The notes beneath the pieces were generated by a model. It made no database searches and had not been told where the DNA came from. It saw nothing but the letters and a program-made list of their open reading frames with translations. The position numbers and the translations under genes were made by a program. Below are positions 7,460 to 16,305 of a stretch of 64,000 nt of DNA, piece by piece; position 1 is the stretch's first letter, and each line of letters begins with the position of its first letter. The DNA is from Photobacterium obscurum (GTDB lineage Bacteria > Pseudomonadota > Gammaproteobacteria > Enterobacterales > Vibrionaceae), in assembly GCF_026191635.1 (NCBI RefSeq), contig NZ_JAKRRW010000004.1:62001-126000 (forward strand), given 5' to 3'.

Positions 7460-8881
7460 ATGAAAACCTTAATCAAGATCCCGTCACCTTTACGGCGTTT
7501 TACTCATCAGGCTAGCCAAGTTGAAGTTGAGGCTGAAACCGTCTCTGAAGCCATGACTCGACTTTGTGAACTACACCCTGATCTCCAGCTTCAGCTGTTT
7601 GATGAGCAAGGACAGTTAAGAAATTTTGTCAATATCTTTCACGACCGGGTAGATATCAAACAGCAACAAGGCTTGGCAACAGCACTGAACGATGGCTGTG
7701 AGCTTCGCATCGTTCCTGCCATTGCCGGAGGTATCGACCTGTTACCCCAACTCTCTCCCCAAGAAATCAGTCGCTATAGCCGTCATATCATGCTGCCGGA
7801 GCTGGGAATGGAAGGGCAACAAAAACTAAAAGCGGCCAAAGTCCTTATTGTCGGGGCGGGGGGGCTCGGATCACCGCTCTGCTTTTACCTTGTGGCTGCT
7901 GGGGTCGGCACGATTGGCTTGATAGACCACGACACCGTTGATGAAACCAATCTACAAAGGCAAATCCTGTTTACTCTCGATGATGTTGGCAAATCTAAAG
8001 TGAAGTGTGCCAAGGAACGTTTGCTGGCACTGAATACAGATTTGAATATTACATGTTATCCGGAGTTGCTATCCTCGGCGAATGCATTGGACATTATCAA
8101 AGACTATGACTTGGTGATTGACGGGACGGATAATTTCCCAACCCGTTATCTCGTGAATGATGCATGTGTGCTGCTTAACAAGCCCAACATTTATGGCAGC
8201 ATTTTCCGCTTTGACGGACAGGCGACGGTATTTAATTATCAAGGCGGGCCTTGTTATCGCTGCCTTTATCCTGAGCCCCCGCCCCCGGGACTGGTGCCAT
8301 CCTGTGCCGAGGGTGGGGTGCTGGGGGTACTGCCGGCTCTTGTTGCCAGTATCCAGGCCACTGAAGCGATAAAAATGATCACCGGCGCGGGGACAACGTT
8401 AAGCGGACGATTATTGACATATGATGCATTAGGACTCAGTTTTGAAGAGCTTAGCATCCAAAGAGACCCCCAATGTTGCCTGTGCGGAAGCTCACCAACT
8501 ATTACTCAGTTGATTGATTATCAACAGTTTTGTGGTATTCCCGCCACCCCAGCCGAGGTTCCCTTCAAAGAGATTACAGCCAGGGAGTTACAGCAACAGC
8601 TGACAAGTAAAGAGCCGCTTATTCTGATTGATGTCAGAGAGCCTTATGAGCGTGAAATTTGCAGTATTGCCGGAAGTCGCCATATGCCAATGAACTCAAT
8701 CGCTGAGCATCTCGACGAATTTAGCCAGGAACAAACCTTGGTTTTTCACTGTAAGGTTGGCGGACGATCAGCGAAAGTATGCCAGTTATTTATTGATAAC
8801 GGATTTACCAATGTTATTAATTTAAGAGGTGGGATACTAGCGTGGATAGAGGATGTTGATGCTACGCTGATGAAATACTAG
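7460..8881 (+). CDS. ThiS/MoaD-like carrier fused to ThiF/MoeB E1 and rhodanese domain
   Basis: A 473-residue three-domain protein. Residues 1-91 form a ubiquitin-fold sulfur carrier ending in PAIAGG (Gly90-Gly91). Residues 95-345 are an E1 adenylating domain with nucleotide loop VGAGGLGSP, a CxxC pair at 265/268 and a second at 339/342 for zinc, and Cys282 as possible thioester site. Residues 371-465 are a rhodanese domain with active-site Cys431 in HCKVGGRS. The E1-rhodanese part resembles mycobacterial MoeZ. It activates a carrier C-terminus and loads sulfur on it; here the Gly-Gly is internal, so cleavage is needed before thiocarboxylate can form. It starts eight bases after the protease stop; its ribosome site is weak. 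Confidence 0.8.
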   Translation: MKTLIKIPSPLRRFTHQASQVEVEAETVSEAMTRLCELHPDLQLQLFDEQGQLRNFVNIFHDRVDIKQQQGLATALNDGCELRIVPAIAGGIDLLPQLSPQEISRYSRHIMLPELGMEGQQKLKAAKVLIVGAGGLGSPLCFYLVAAGVGTIGLIDHDTVDETNLQRQILFTLDDVGKSKVKCAKERLLALNTDLNITCYPELLSSANALDIIKDYDLVIDGTDNFPTRYLVNDACVLLNKPNIYGSIFRFDGQATVFNYQGGPCYRCLYPEPPPPGLVPSCAEGGVLGVLPALVASIQATEAIKMITGAGTTLSGRLLTYDALGLSFEELSIQRDPQCCLCGSSPTITQLIDYQQFCGIPATPAEVPFKEITARELQQQLTSKEPLILIDVREPYEREICSIAGSRHMPMNSIAEHLDEFSQEQTLVFHCKVGGRSAKVCQLFIDNGFTNVINLRGGILAWIEDVDATLMKY

Positions 8882-8980
8882 CAAAGTGGAAATAATCATT
8901 TGTGCAATTTACAAACAAGGCGCGGTATATGCTGTTATGTTGAATAAGCCACGAACGATTGGCATTTATGGTTCTGATTA

Positions 8981-9010
8981 AAAAGCCCTACGGGTGTAGG
9001 GCTTTGACAA
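8981..9010 (+). terminator. Bidirectional terminator between the sulfur-carrier operon and the Dcu gene
   Basis: A stem of AAAGCCCTAC (8983-8992) pairs with GTAGGGCTTT (8996-9005) around a small loop. A-run and T-run flanks serve both converging genes. Confidence 0.75.
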
Positions 9011-9056
9011 TACACTTATTATCTACTTCGATGCTAAATCGATTTGATAATATGAT

Positions 9057-10370
9057 TTACAGCACGATACCGGCAAATAGGAAACCAAACATAATACTGA
9101 AGACCATGCTCAGTAGGCCCGGGATCATGAAGCTGTGGTTAAAGATGAACTTACCAATATTCGTGGTACCTGTGCGGTCAAAGTCGATTGACGCGATAAT
9201 TGGGCCATAGTTAGGAATAAAGAAGTAACCGTTAACCGCAACAAAGGTGGCAATAATTACTGTTGGCGGTAGGCCAAGCGCAATCGCAACAGGGATAAGA
9301 ACCGCTGTAGTCGCGCCTTGGCTGTTTACCATGACTGATAGGGCAAATAGTGCAAAGGCAAATGTCCATGGTGCCACTTCTACCAAGCCGGCAACCGCTT
9401 CTTTAACCATTGGGCCATGACCACCGATGAAGGTGTCGCCAAGCCATGCAATACCGAAGATAGCAACGATAGCACGCATACCAGCATGGAATACTGAACC
9501 TTGAGTAATAGCGTAGCCATCTGGCTTACAGATTAGGATAATCAGAGCGGCAACAGAAAGCATCACGATTTCAATAGTGTGTGCCATACCCATGGCTACA
9601 CCGTCAAAGCTAGGACGCAGTGATGGGAATGCACCCATAACCACAACCATCAAAGAACCAAACAAGAACAGTGAAACTGCTTTTTTGGCTTCTGGTTTGA
9701 CAATCAGTTCTTCTACCTTCACTTCCTCTTCCATTTCCTTACGGAAAGCAGGATCTTTCATGCGGCGCTGGTATTCAGGATCGTCTTTTAGCTCTTTACC
9801 CAGCTTGTTCACGATGACACAAGCAGCGGTTAAGCCCAGGCTGGTACCAGGAATGGTAACCAGCAGCACATCGGCAAGAGTGATGCCTTGAGGTTCAAGG
9901 AAAGCAACCAAAGCAACAACGGCAGCGGCAATCGGGCTTGCCACAATAGCGAACTGAGAGGCAATAACAGCCATACTCATTGGACGTTCAGGACGGATAC
10001 CGCTGCGGCGGCTTACTTCTGCAATAACAGGCAGAACGGAATAAGCAACGTGTCCTGTACCTGCCATCATGGTAAATACATAGGTCACTACCGGCGCGAT
10101 AAAGGTAATATACTTAGGATTTTTGCGCAGGATATTTGTTGCAATCTTGATAAGAAAATCAAGACCACCAGCCGCTTGCATTGATGCTGCCGCTGCCACA
10201 ACTGCCATGATCATTAACATAACGTTAATCGGTGGGCTAGTTGGCTGCATACCGAAGATAAAGCTTAAGACAGCTAGACCAACCCCCCCCATGACACCAA
10301 GACCAATACCCCCGATTCGGGCACCGATCAAAATACACACAAGCACAATCATAAATTCAATAAAAAACAC
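9057..10370 (-). CDS. Anaerobic C4-dicarboxylate transporter, DcuA/DcuB family
   Basis: A 437-residue polytopic membrane protein. The N-terminal [17 protein letters not shown] and the [32 protein letters not shown] regions match the Dcu family, and [17 protein letters not shown] plus RPERPMSMA are closer to E. coli DcuB than DcuA. These carriers exchange succinate for fumarate, malate or aspartate across the inner membrane during anaerobic growth. I place the start at GTG 10370 because AGGGAG lies seven bases upstream and the product then begins like DcuB; longer frames reach 10421. Its upstream region is long and contains a hairpin. Single-gene unit. Confidence 0.9.
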   Translation of the reverse strand: MFFIEFMIVLVCILIGARIGGIGLGVMGGVGLAVLSFIFGMQPTSPPINVMLMIMAVVAAAASMQAAGGLDFLIKIATNILRKNPKYITFIAPVVTYVFTMMAGTGHVAYSVLPVIAEVSRRSGIRPERPMSMAVIASQFAIVASPIAAAVVALVAFLEPQGITLADVLLVTIPGTSLGLTAACVIVNKLGKELKDDPEYQRRMKDPAFRKEMEEEVKVEELIVKPEAKKAVSLFLFGSLMVVVMGAFPSLRPSFDGVAMGMAHTIEIVMLSVAALIILICKPDGYAITQGSVFHAGMRAIVAIFGIAWLGDTFIGGHGPMVKEAVAGLVEVAPWTFAFALFALSVMVNSQGATTAVLIPVAIALGLPPTVIIATFVAVNGYFFIPNYGPIIASIDFDRTGTTNIGKFIFNHSFMIPGLLSMVFSIMFGFLFAGIVL

Positions 10371-10804
10371 ATCAATCTCCCTGATGACAACGTTTAAAAG
10401 CATTATTTCTACTGGTTGCACATGGTAGTGATTTCACAATTTAAAAACCAAACATTCATCACACAAAAGGCAAATAACCACTTAATTACAGAGGTTATTT
10501 TGAGTGTAAAAAGAAAGTTGTTAATGCTGGGTGGGTGGTTGTTTTGTTTTAATTAAATCATTGTTTGTTATTGTTTTTAATTCATTTTTGCTGATTAACA
10601 TATGTGAGATAAATAATGGCGTGTTTTTACGAATTGTTGACGACAAGTATTAGTTAGTTCCTCGGCCATTATGAGCCGGAATTAACCGCTGTATTTATTT
10701 CTGAGCATCCTGAAAACCGACATGGTTGTGCAAAGATTTCCCCCTGTTTATTTTGCTGAAGCTTAGCAACACAAAAGGTGAACTTTTTTTACACTTGGTT
10801 ACAT

Positions 10805-10818
10805 TTGATCTTGATCAA
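10805..10818. promoter_or_regulatory. FNR binding site
   Basis: TTGATCTTGATCAA is a perfect match to the FNR consensus TTGATnnnnATCAA. Its centre is at 10811.5. A TATAAA -10 element (10842-10847) would place the start of transcription near 10853, so the box centre is at about -41.5, the position of class II FNR-activated promoters reading rightward. Confidence 0.8.
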
Positions 10819-10841
10819 TGTCTCGATAAATCTGCTGAGGT

Positions 10842-10853
10842 TATAAAGATGTA
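10842..10853 (+). promoter_or_regulatory. -10 element of the FNR-type promoter
   Basis: TATAAA at 10842-10847, with transcription inferred to begin near 10853. No good -35 is needed at a class II FNR promoter, because FNR covers that region. The predicted leader is about 88 bases and contains a CTGATC / GATCAG hairpin (near 10876-10892). Confidence 0.5.
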
Positions 10854-10940
10854 AACAAAAGGAACGATAAAAGTGCTGATCAAAGGGATCAGTAGAGGTG
10901 AAGCGCTGCATGAGTGGCGCAATAAAAGAGAGGTAAGTAT

Positions 10941-11126
10941 ATGGAATTATTACCGAACTGCTATACGGATCTTTGCGTGAATGGGAAGTGGTTTCACTAT
11001 GACCATGGCGATACTTCTGTGTATATGCTCAACGGCGGTAGCCCTGTCACCTTTGAATTAGGTGGACAACCTACAACGGAATCTGAACTAGAAGAGTATC
11101 TGCGTACAATTTCCTCTTCGCTTTAA
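10941..11126 (+). CDS. Small acidic protein, 61 residues, probably FNR-activated
   Basis: A soluble acidic protein starting MELLPNCYTDLCVNGKWFHYDHGDTSV, with no membrane segment and a C-terminal helix ESELEEYLRTI. Two Cys (7 and 12) are near the N-terminus, too few for a Fe-S cluster alone. AGAGAGGT precedes the ATG. The promoter 88 bases upstream has a perfect FNR box at -41.5, so expression is expected to rise without oxygen. Family not recognised. Confidence 0.65.
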   Translation: MELLPNCYTDLCVNGKWFHYDHGDTSVYMLNGGSPVTFELGGQPTTESELEEYLRTISSSL

Positions 11127-11222
11127 TGAAACAGGCCAGGTTTAAATGGATGAATATCCCTCAAAAGCTTGGCCCGCATATTTTTATATCTTGATTAACC
11201 TTAACTAAATAAGAGAGCAAAG

Positions 11223-11750
11223 TTATTCTGCAGGTGTAACCTGAGTCTTTACGACCAGTTTATTGCGATTATCTCGGCTTTGGCGGATTAGCTCGTCGCC
11301 GAGGACGACATCACTCGACTTGGCCAGGCGGTCATACAGCAGTACATTGACTGTCGCGGCTAGGTTCATACAACCGACGGTTGGCACATAAACCACAGCA
11401 TGGGCTCGATCGACAACATCTTGAGAAATCGTACCGTCTTCAGGACCAAACACATACATTGCAACATCCGGGTGCTCGAAGGCCGGCAGCGGTATTGCGC
11501 CCTCAGCCAGTTCAACGCAGACAATTTTGGTTTCTGCAGGCAGATCATCGAGCAATGACTCTACCCCTGTCAGCGGGATCTTGCGCGACATGCTTTTGGT
11601 ATCTGTGTGAAATTTGGCTGCACGGTCATAACGCTCACCAGTATAGGAGACCGAGTCGACGCGATAACACCCTGCGGCACGCATAACGGCACCGACATTC
11701 GTAGGGCTTTTCGGGTTACTTAATCCAATACTGACTCGGCTGTTTTTCAT
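11223..11750 (-). CDS. TrmH/SpoU-family RNA 2'-O-methyltransferase
   Basis: A 175-residue SPOUT methyltransferase. The N-terminal motif 1 (SNPKSPTNVGAVMRAAGCY) and the knotted C-terminal motifs 2 and 3 (YVFGPEDGTIS and VYVPTVGCMNLAATVNVLLYDR) are all present. Such enzymes use S-adenosylmethionine to methylate a ribose in tRNA or rRNA. The substrate cannot be told, as the protein lacks an added RNA-binding domain. I chose ATG 11750 because methyltransferase homology starts right after it; the longer upstream frame has no family-like sequence. Confidence 0.8.
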   Translation of the reverse strand: MKNSRVSIGLSNPKSPTNVGAVMRAAGCYRVDSVSYTGERYDRAAKFHTDTKSMSRKIPLTGVESLLDDLPAETKIVCVELAEGAIPLPAFEHPDVAMYVFGPEDGTISQDVVDRAHAVVYVPTVGCMNLAATVNVLLYDRLAKSSDVVLGDELIRQSRDNRNKLVVKTQVTPAE

Positions 11751-11983
11751 CGATGTTATCCATTGACCTGATAATTGAGCGCGGCATTTTATCAGAGTGT
11801 CATACCAAGCGACAGCAAAGAGGAGCGGTTTAACTGGCCCTGCCGTTACAAAGTTATTGCTCATAAAACCAGCAAAAAACTGCCAACTTGCGTCGTTCCC
11901 CCCTAAACTGAAGCTAAGTCACTAAAATATAATAATTTACTGTCTACACTGATGGTATTACGTGTCATATAAGAGGGAACTAT

Positions 11984-14353
11984 ATGCCAATTAAACCTCT
12001 AAGCAGTGACAAGCTGTATCGAGCATCAGAATTAAATGGGCTGGCGGCTGACTGTAAGTCGACCAAGCACCTGACTCCGCTGGACGAGATCGTTGGGCAG
12101 GAAAGGGCACAGCAAGCTGTTGAGTTTGCAATGTCGATCAAAGAGAAGGGTTATAACATCTATGCTATCGGTCGTAACGGACTTGGTAAGCGTACGATGG
12201 TACTGCGTTATTTAAACCGTCATGATCCTAATGGAAACGGTGAGCCGTTGTACGACTGGTGCTATGTTGCGAATTTTGAAGAAACGCGAAGCCCGAAAGT
12301 TCTGAAGCTGCCAGCGGGAACGGGGCATCAGTTCAAGAAAGAGATCGAAAAGCTGATGCTACGGCTGGTGAAGGCGTTGCCGTTGGCCTTTGATAACGAA
12401 ATGTATTTCAGTCGCTCTGAAACGTTAAAAAACCAGCTGTCGCAAAAACAGGAAAGCGCGTTGCTGACGTTGACCAATGAAGCAAAAGAGAAGAGCGTAA
12501 GCCTGTCGCTGACCACGCAGGGTGACTACCAGTTGGTCGCCCTAAATGGTGAGGAGCCTCATACTGAAGAGACATTTGCCAAGCTGACTGAGGAAGAGCA
12601 GCAGCAGTTTGAAGATACGATCAACGAGCTGGAGAAAAAGCTTCGTGGCATCGTTCGTCAGCTAACCGAGCTGGAAGAAGAGTTTTCCGACAAAATTCAG
12701 AAGCTGAACGAAGAAGTGGCGCTGGATGTCGTGGTGCACTTTATTAAGCCGATTAAAGAGGCTTACCGTAGTCAGTCCGAGGTGAAGGCCTATCTGACTG
12801 CAATGCAGAAAGATATTCTCGATAACCTGGATATTTTCCTCGAAGAGAGCGAAGAGCAGGTCGCACTGGCTTATGCCGCGCTGGACAAGAAAATGCCCCG
12901 TCGCTACCAGGTGAATGTCTTGGTTAATCAGCCCGATCAGAAGTTTCCGATCGTGGTTGAGGACAGCCCGAATTACCATTCCATTTTCGGCTATGTCGAG
13001 AACGCGACCTACAAGGGAACGGTGTTTACTGACTTCTCCCTGATCCGTCCGGGTAGCCTGCACCGTGCCAATGGCGGTGTCTTGCTGATGGATGCGGTGA
13101 AAGTGTTGGAGCGTCCTTTTGTCTGGGATGGACTGAAGCGCGCGCTTCGAGCCCGCAAGTTGAATGTCAGCTCGCTGGAACGGGAAGTGACGCTTTCCGG
13201 GACGATTTCATTGGAACCGGAAGATATCCCGCTGAATGTGAAGATCATTTTGTTTGGTGATTATCAGACCTACCAGCTGCTGCAGCATTATGATCCGGAT
13301 TTCAGCGAGTTGTTCCGGGTAACTGCTGATTTTGAAGATGAGATGCCGCGTACCGACGAATCAGAAGTCCAGTATGCCCGTTTCATATCCAGCATCGTCA
13401 ACGATAGTGGTATGCTGCACTGCGATCGGAAGGCGATTGCCAGGATCATTGAGTACAGCTCGAGACAAGCGGACGATCAGAACAAATTGTCACTGCACTC
13501 CGCAGATATTGCCAATCTGCTCCGCGAATCCAATTATGTGGCAAAGGCATCGAAAGCGACGATGATCCGTGCCAATCATGTAGAACAGGCGTTGCTGAGC
13601 CAGGAAAAAAGGGTCAGCCGATTAAGAGATCATGTGATGCATACTTTCACCAATGGCACGACACTGATTGATACCCAGGGTGAAGCGGTTGGTCAGATCA
13701 ATGGACTGTCGGTGATTTCTACCTCCGATTACCAGTTTGGCTCACCGAACCGTATCACCGCGACAACGGCCTTTGGTGACGGGGAGGTGTTTGATATCGA
13801 ACGCAAGGTCAAGCTGGGTGGCAGCATCCACTCGAAAGGGGTAATGATCCTGTCGGCCTATCTGGCTTCGATATTTGGTAAGACCAAGACCATCCCGTTG
13901 ACCACGCATCTGACATTCGAACAGTCATACGGTGGGGTTGATGGCGACAGTGCATCAATGGCAGAGCTATGTGCGATTGTCTCGGCGTTCTCAAACAATC
14001 CGCTACGTCAGGATGTCGCGATCACCGGTTCAATGAACCAATTCGGTGAAGCGCAGCCTATCGGTGGGGTAAACGAGAAGATTGAAGGCTTCTTTGATGT
14101 CTGTGCCATTAAGGGGCGCCAGCCGACACAGGGGGTGATTATTCCTAAGTCCAATGCGCATAACCTGATGTTACGCAAAGATGTGGTAGAAGCCATTGAA
14201 AAGGGCGAGTTCCATATTTGGGTGATTGATCACGTGACGGAAGCGATTGAAATTTTAACCGGTAAGCCCGCCGGTTTATGGTCAGATGAAAGCGGATACC
14301 CGCTTGACTCTATCTTTGGCCAGGCCCAGGCGAAGCTGAACGGACTTCGTTAA
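11984..14353 (+). CDS. Lon-like ATP-dependent protease (COG1067, LonB-type)
   Basis: A 789-residue protein with an N-terminal AAA region interrupted by a long insertion (about residues 110-300, highly charged and predicted coiled coil) and a C-terminal Lon protease domain. The catalytic pair is S656 (GDSAS) and K699 (GGVNEKIEG), 43 residues apart as in Lon. The Walker A-like loop is GRNGLGKR (63-70), with Arg where Ser/Thr normally stands, so ATP use is uncertain. It lacks the N-terminal substrate domain of classical Lon. It probably degrades specific proteins in the cytoplasm. A terminator follows, shared with the convergent HMG-CoA reductase gene. Confidence 0.85.
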   Translation: MPIKPLSSDKLYRASELNGLAADCKSTKHLTPLDEIVGQERAQQAVEFAMSIKEKGYNIYAIGRNGLGKRTMVLRYLNRHDPNGNGEPLYDWCYVANFEETRSPKVLKLPAGTGHQFKKEIEKLMLRLVKALPLAFDNEMYFSRSETLKNQLSQKQESALLTLTNEAKEKSVSLSLTTQGDYQLVALNGEEPHTEETFAKLTEEEQQQFEDTINELEKKLRGIVRQLTELEEEFSDKIQKLNEEVALDVVVHFIKPIKEAYRSQSEVKAYLTAMQKDILDNLDIFLEESEEQVALAYAALDKKMPRRYQVNVLVNQPDQKFPIVVEDSPNYHSIFGYVENATYKGTVFTDFSLIRPGSLHRANGGVLLMDAVKVLERPFVWDGLKRALRARKLNVSSLEREVTLSGTISLEPEDIPLNVKIILFGDYQTYQLLQHYDPDFSELFRVTADFEDEMPRTDESEVQYARFISSIVNDSGMLHCDRKAIARIIEYSSRQADDQNKLSLHSADIANLLRESNYVAKASKATMIRANHVEQALLSQEKRVSRLRDHVMHTFTNGTTLIDTQGEAVGQINGLSVISTSDYQFGSPNRITATTAFGDGEVFDIERKVKLGGSIHSKGVMILSAYLASIFGKTKTIPLTTHLTFEQSYGGVDGDSASMAELCAIVSAFSNNPLRQDVAITGSMNQFGEAQPIGGVNEKIEGFFDVCAIKGRQPTQGVIIPKSNAHNLMLRKDVVEAIEKGEFHIWVIDHVTEAIEILTGKPAGLWSDESGYPLDSIFGQAQAKLNGLR

Positions 14354-14385
14354 TCGTTCGTCATAGGGATGGGTGATGAGAAAGG

Positions 14386-14415
14386 AAAGCCAGCGGTTAC
14401 GCTGGCTTTTTGTTT
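14386..14415 (+). terminator. Terminator between the Lon-like gene and HMG-CoA reductase gene
   Basis: A 10-bp perfect stem AAAGCCAGCG / CGCTGGCTTT (14386-14395 and 14400-14409) with loop GTTA and T-rich 3' flank. Confidence 0.85.
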
Positions 14416-14431
14416 ACTAGAGAGCCGATTA

Positions 14432-15691
14432 TCAACGCGCCAGTTTGTGGTGGGCCCGTGAGAAATGGCCTGCGCAGAAAGCGCCGACTATCGATAGTTC
14501 TCCGGCAAGGCAAAGGGCGGCACAGACTTCGGCCAACGCCTGTGACTTGCCACTACCTGCCAATCCCATGATATCCAGGCTGGCCCTTTGGCTTGGTAGC
14601 GAAGTACCACCACCGACCGTACCGACCATTAGGTTGGGCAGGGTAACCGAGGCATACAGCCCTCCCGCCTTATTGACCTCGATACGGGTAATGCCGACGG
14701 ATGATTCCGCGACGCAGGCAGCATCTTGACCGCAGGCAATATAGAACGCCGCCAGTGCATTGGCATAATGCGCGTTGATACCGATACTGCCGCTTAACGT
14801 ACCACCAACCGTGGTCATACGGGTAAAATCAGCCATGCGTTGCGGGGTGGTATGCAGGTATTTCTCGACTAATTCTTTGGTGATATGAACCTCAGCCGTG
14901 ACTTTTTTGCCCCGTACACTACGCAGGGTTTGCGCCGTGGCTTTTTTATCGCCTGATAGGTTGCCGTCGAGAAATGCGGATTCCGGTTCAATCGGGGTGT
15001 GGTGAAGAATATATTCAAATACCGCATTGGTTGAAATTGTTACCATGTTCTGGCCTGAGGCATCACCGGTCAGGTACTCAAACACCAAGTACACATGGTT
15101 GCCTTCGATATTGACACTGATGTCGGTTAACTTGCCATAGCGGGTTGTGGATTCGGCGATACGCCTGAATTCATCGTATTGCGTCACGACCCAGGCAACA
15201 AATTGTCCGGCTTGGGCTAAATCGAAAAAGGCAAAGCAGGGGGTACGGGTCACCCCTTCGTTGAGTAGCATGACACTGGTACCACCCGCTTGGGTGATCA
15301 GTTGTGAGCCGCGGTTATAAGAAGCCACCAGTGCCGCTTCAGTTGTAGCCAGCGGGACATGATAATCACCTTTGGCAAACAGTCCGTTGACCCGTAATGG
15401 TCCGGCAACTCCCACCGGAAGCTTGACGGTACCGATGAAGTTTTCGATGTTTTTTTGATAGTGCTCCATCTGCTCGTAGGTGACGGAGTCGAGAAGCTGG
15501 GCCTGAGCATCTGCGTTATTGAGTACCTGCCAGCGTTTTTCTACTGCTTTGGGTGTCAGGTATGGAGTTCTGGGCTGTTTGTGTTGTGGTGCGGAATGAT
15601 CCGAACCGAGGCGCTGTTTAAGTTCTTCGGTAGACAGGTTTCCAACCAGCGACGTCATATAGTCACGGCGGTGCAGATTAAGCTTAGGCAT
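14432..15691 (-). CDS. Hydroxymethylglutaryl-CoA reductase, class I type
   Basis: A 419-residue protein with the catalytic set of class I HMG-CoA reductase: Glu118 in TTEAAL, Lys249/250 in SGDKKA, Asp323 in GQDAA and a C-terminal His414/415 in SRAHHK. The substrate motifs ENFIGTVKLPVGVAGPL and TGDASGQNM, and NADPH-side VGTVGGGT, are also clear. The enzyme makes mevalonate from HMG-CoA with NADPH. Gammaproteobacteria normally use the MEP route, so mevalonate synthesis here is unexpected; such genes are known in Vibrio and were taken to be laterally acquired. No other mevalonate gene is in the window. No membrane anchor, unlike eukaryotic forms. Confidence 0.9.
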   Translation of the reverse strand: MPKLNLHRRDYMTSLVGNLSTEELKQRLGSDHSAPQHKQPRTPYLTPKAVEKRWQVLNNADAQAQLLDSVTYEQMEHYQKNIENFIGTVKLPVGVAGPLRVNGLFAKGDYHVPLATTEAALVASYNRGSQLITQAGGTSVMLLNEGVTRTPCFAFFDLAQAGQFVAWVVTQYDEFRRIAESTTRYGKLTDISVNIEGNHVYLVFEYLTGDASGQNMVTISTNAVFEYILHHTPIEPESAFLDGNLSGDKKATAQTLRSVRGKKVTAEVHITKELVEKYLHTTPQRMADFTRMTTVGGTLSGSIGINAHYANALAAFYIACGQDAACVAESSVGITRIEVNKAGGLYASVTLPNLMVGTVGGGTSLPSQRASLDIMGLAGSGKSQALAEVCAALCLAGELSIVGAFCAGHFSRAHHKLAR

Positions 15692-15789
15692 AGCGGTACT
15701 TATTAGCTGATGTTAGGTGTGATTCTAACCTCAGTTAGTGAAATAACTACTCCTGCCAGATGCTTCGTCGTCTCAGTAGTCAGAAACTG

Positions 15790-16194
15790 TTAAGGTTCCT
15801 CTTTTTGAGCCACCGCGAGAAATGTTGCCATCCCACTGATATCTAAGTAACCATCATCCTTTTTATGGGTTCTGAGATACTGGTAGCCCGTCACAATTTT
15901 TAACAGATTTTCTGCCGCCGTTTCGTCGATTTTTTTGTTACTGACGTGTTCATAGGCGGCATTGAGTGCAGGTTTGTCGACAATCTCTGCCTGCCGGTAC
16001 AGGTATCCGCATCCGGTTGCCAGCCATTCCAGCGAGCAGTTGGCCTTCATCGCGATTTGGTTGGCCTTGTTCAGGCTCGGCTCGCTGCCCTTGAGGTATT
16101 TGCGGAGCAGGGCTTCATTGATATCGACCCGACGGGCAAATCCGCTCACACTTTCTTCGCCGATTAATGATTTTAGCCGTAGTGCAAAAGACAT
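15790..16194 (-). CDS. XRE/phage-repressor-type DNA-binding protein
   Basis: A 134-residue protein starting MSFALRLKSLIGEESVSGFARRVDINEALLRKYLKG, a helix-turn-helix domain of the Cro/CI type (about residues 3-60, with SLEWLATG at its end, as in Mu- and lambdoid-type repressors). The C-terminal part (about 65-134) is helical and has no protease site. Start ATG 16194 has GGAG upstream; a longer frame to 16251 lacks one. It is divergent from the aldo/keto reductase and may regulate it, or it may be a relic of a phage. Confidence 0.7.
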   Translation of the reverse strand: MSFALRLKSLIGEESVSGFARRVDINEALLRKYLKGSEPSLNKANQIAMKANCSLEWLATGCGYLYRQAEIVDKPALNAAYEHVSNKKIDETAAENLLKIVTGYQYLRTHKKDDGYLDISGMATFLAVAQKEEP

Positions 16195-16305
16195 TGTTCG
16201 TACTCCAGTTCGAGGCTTATTGGTTTTAGCATTGTACCTGCAGTGAAACAAGCCTAGGATGATTGCCAGTTTAAATTTGTAATTGATAAATGGAGTTTGA
16301 CCCGA

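Larger units (their letters stand above)
10371..10940. other. Intergenic region between dcu and the 61-residue gene
   Basis: A 570-base region with no convincing gene. It holds an inverted repeat AAATAACC / GGTTATTT (10472-10479 and 10493-10500), about 100 bases upstream of the dcu start and possibly in its leader, and a perfect FNR box with a matching promoter for the rightward gene (listed separately). The rest is AT-rich. Confidence 0.6.
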
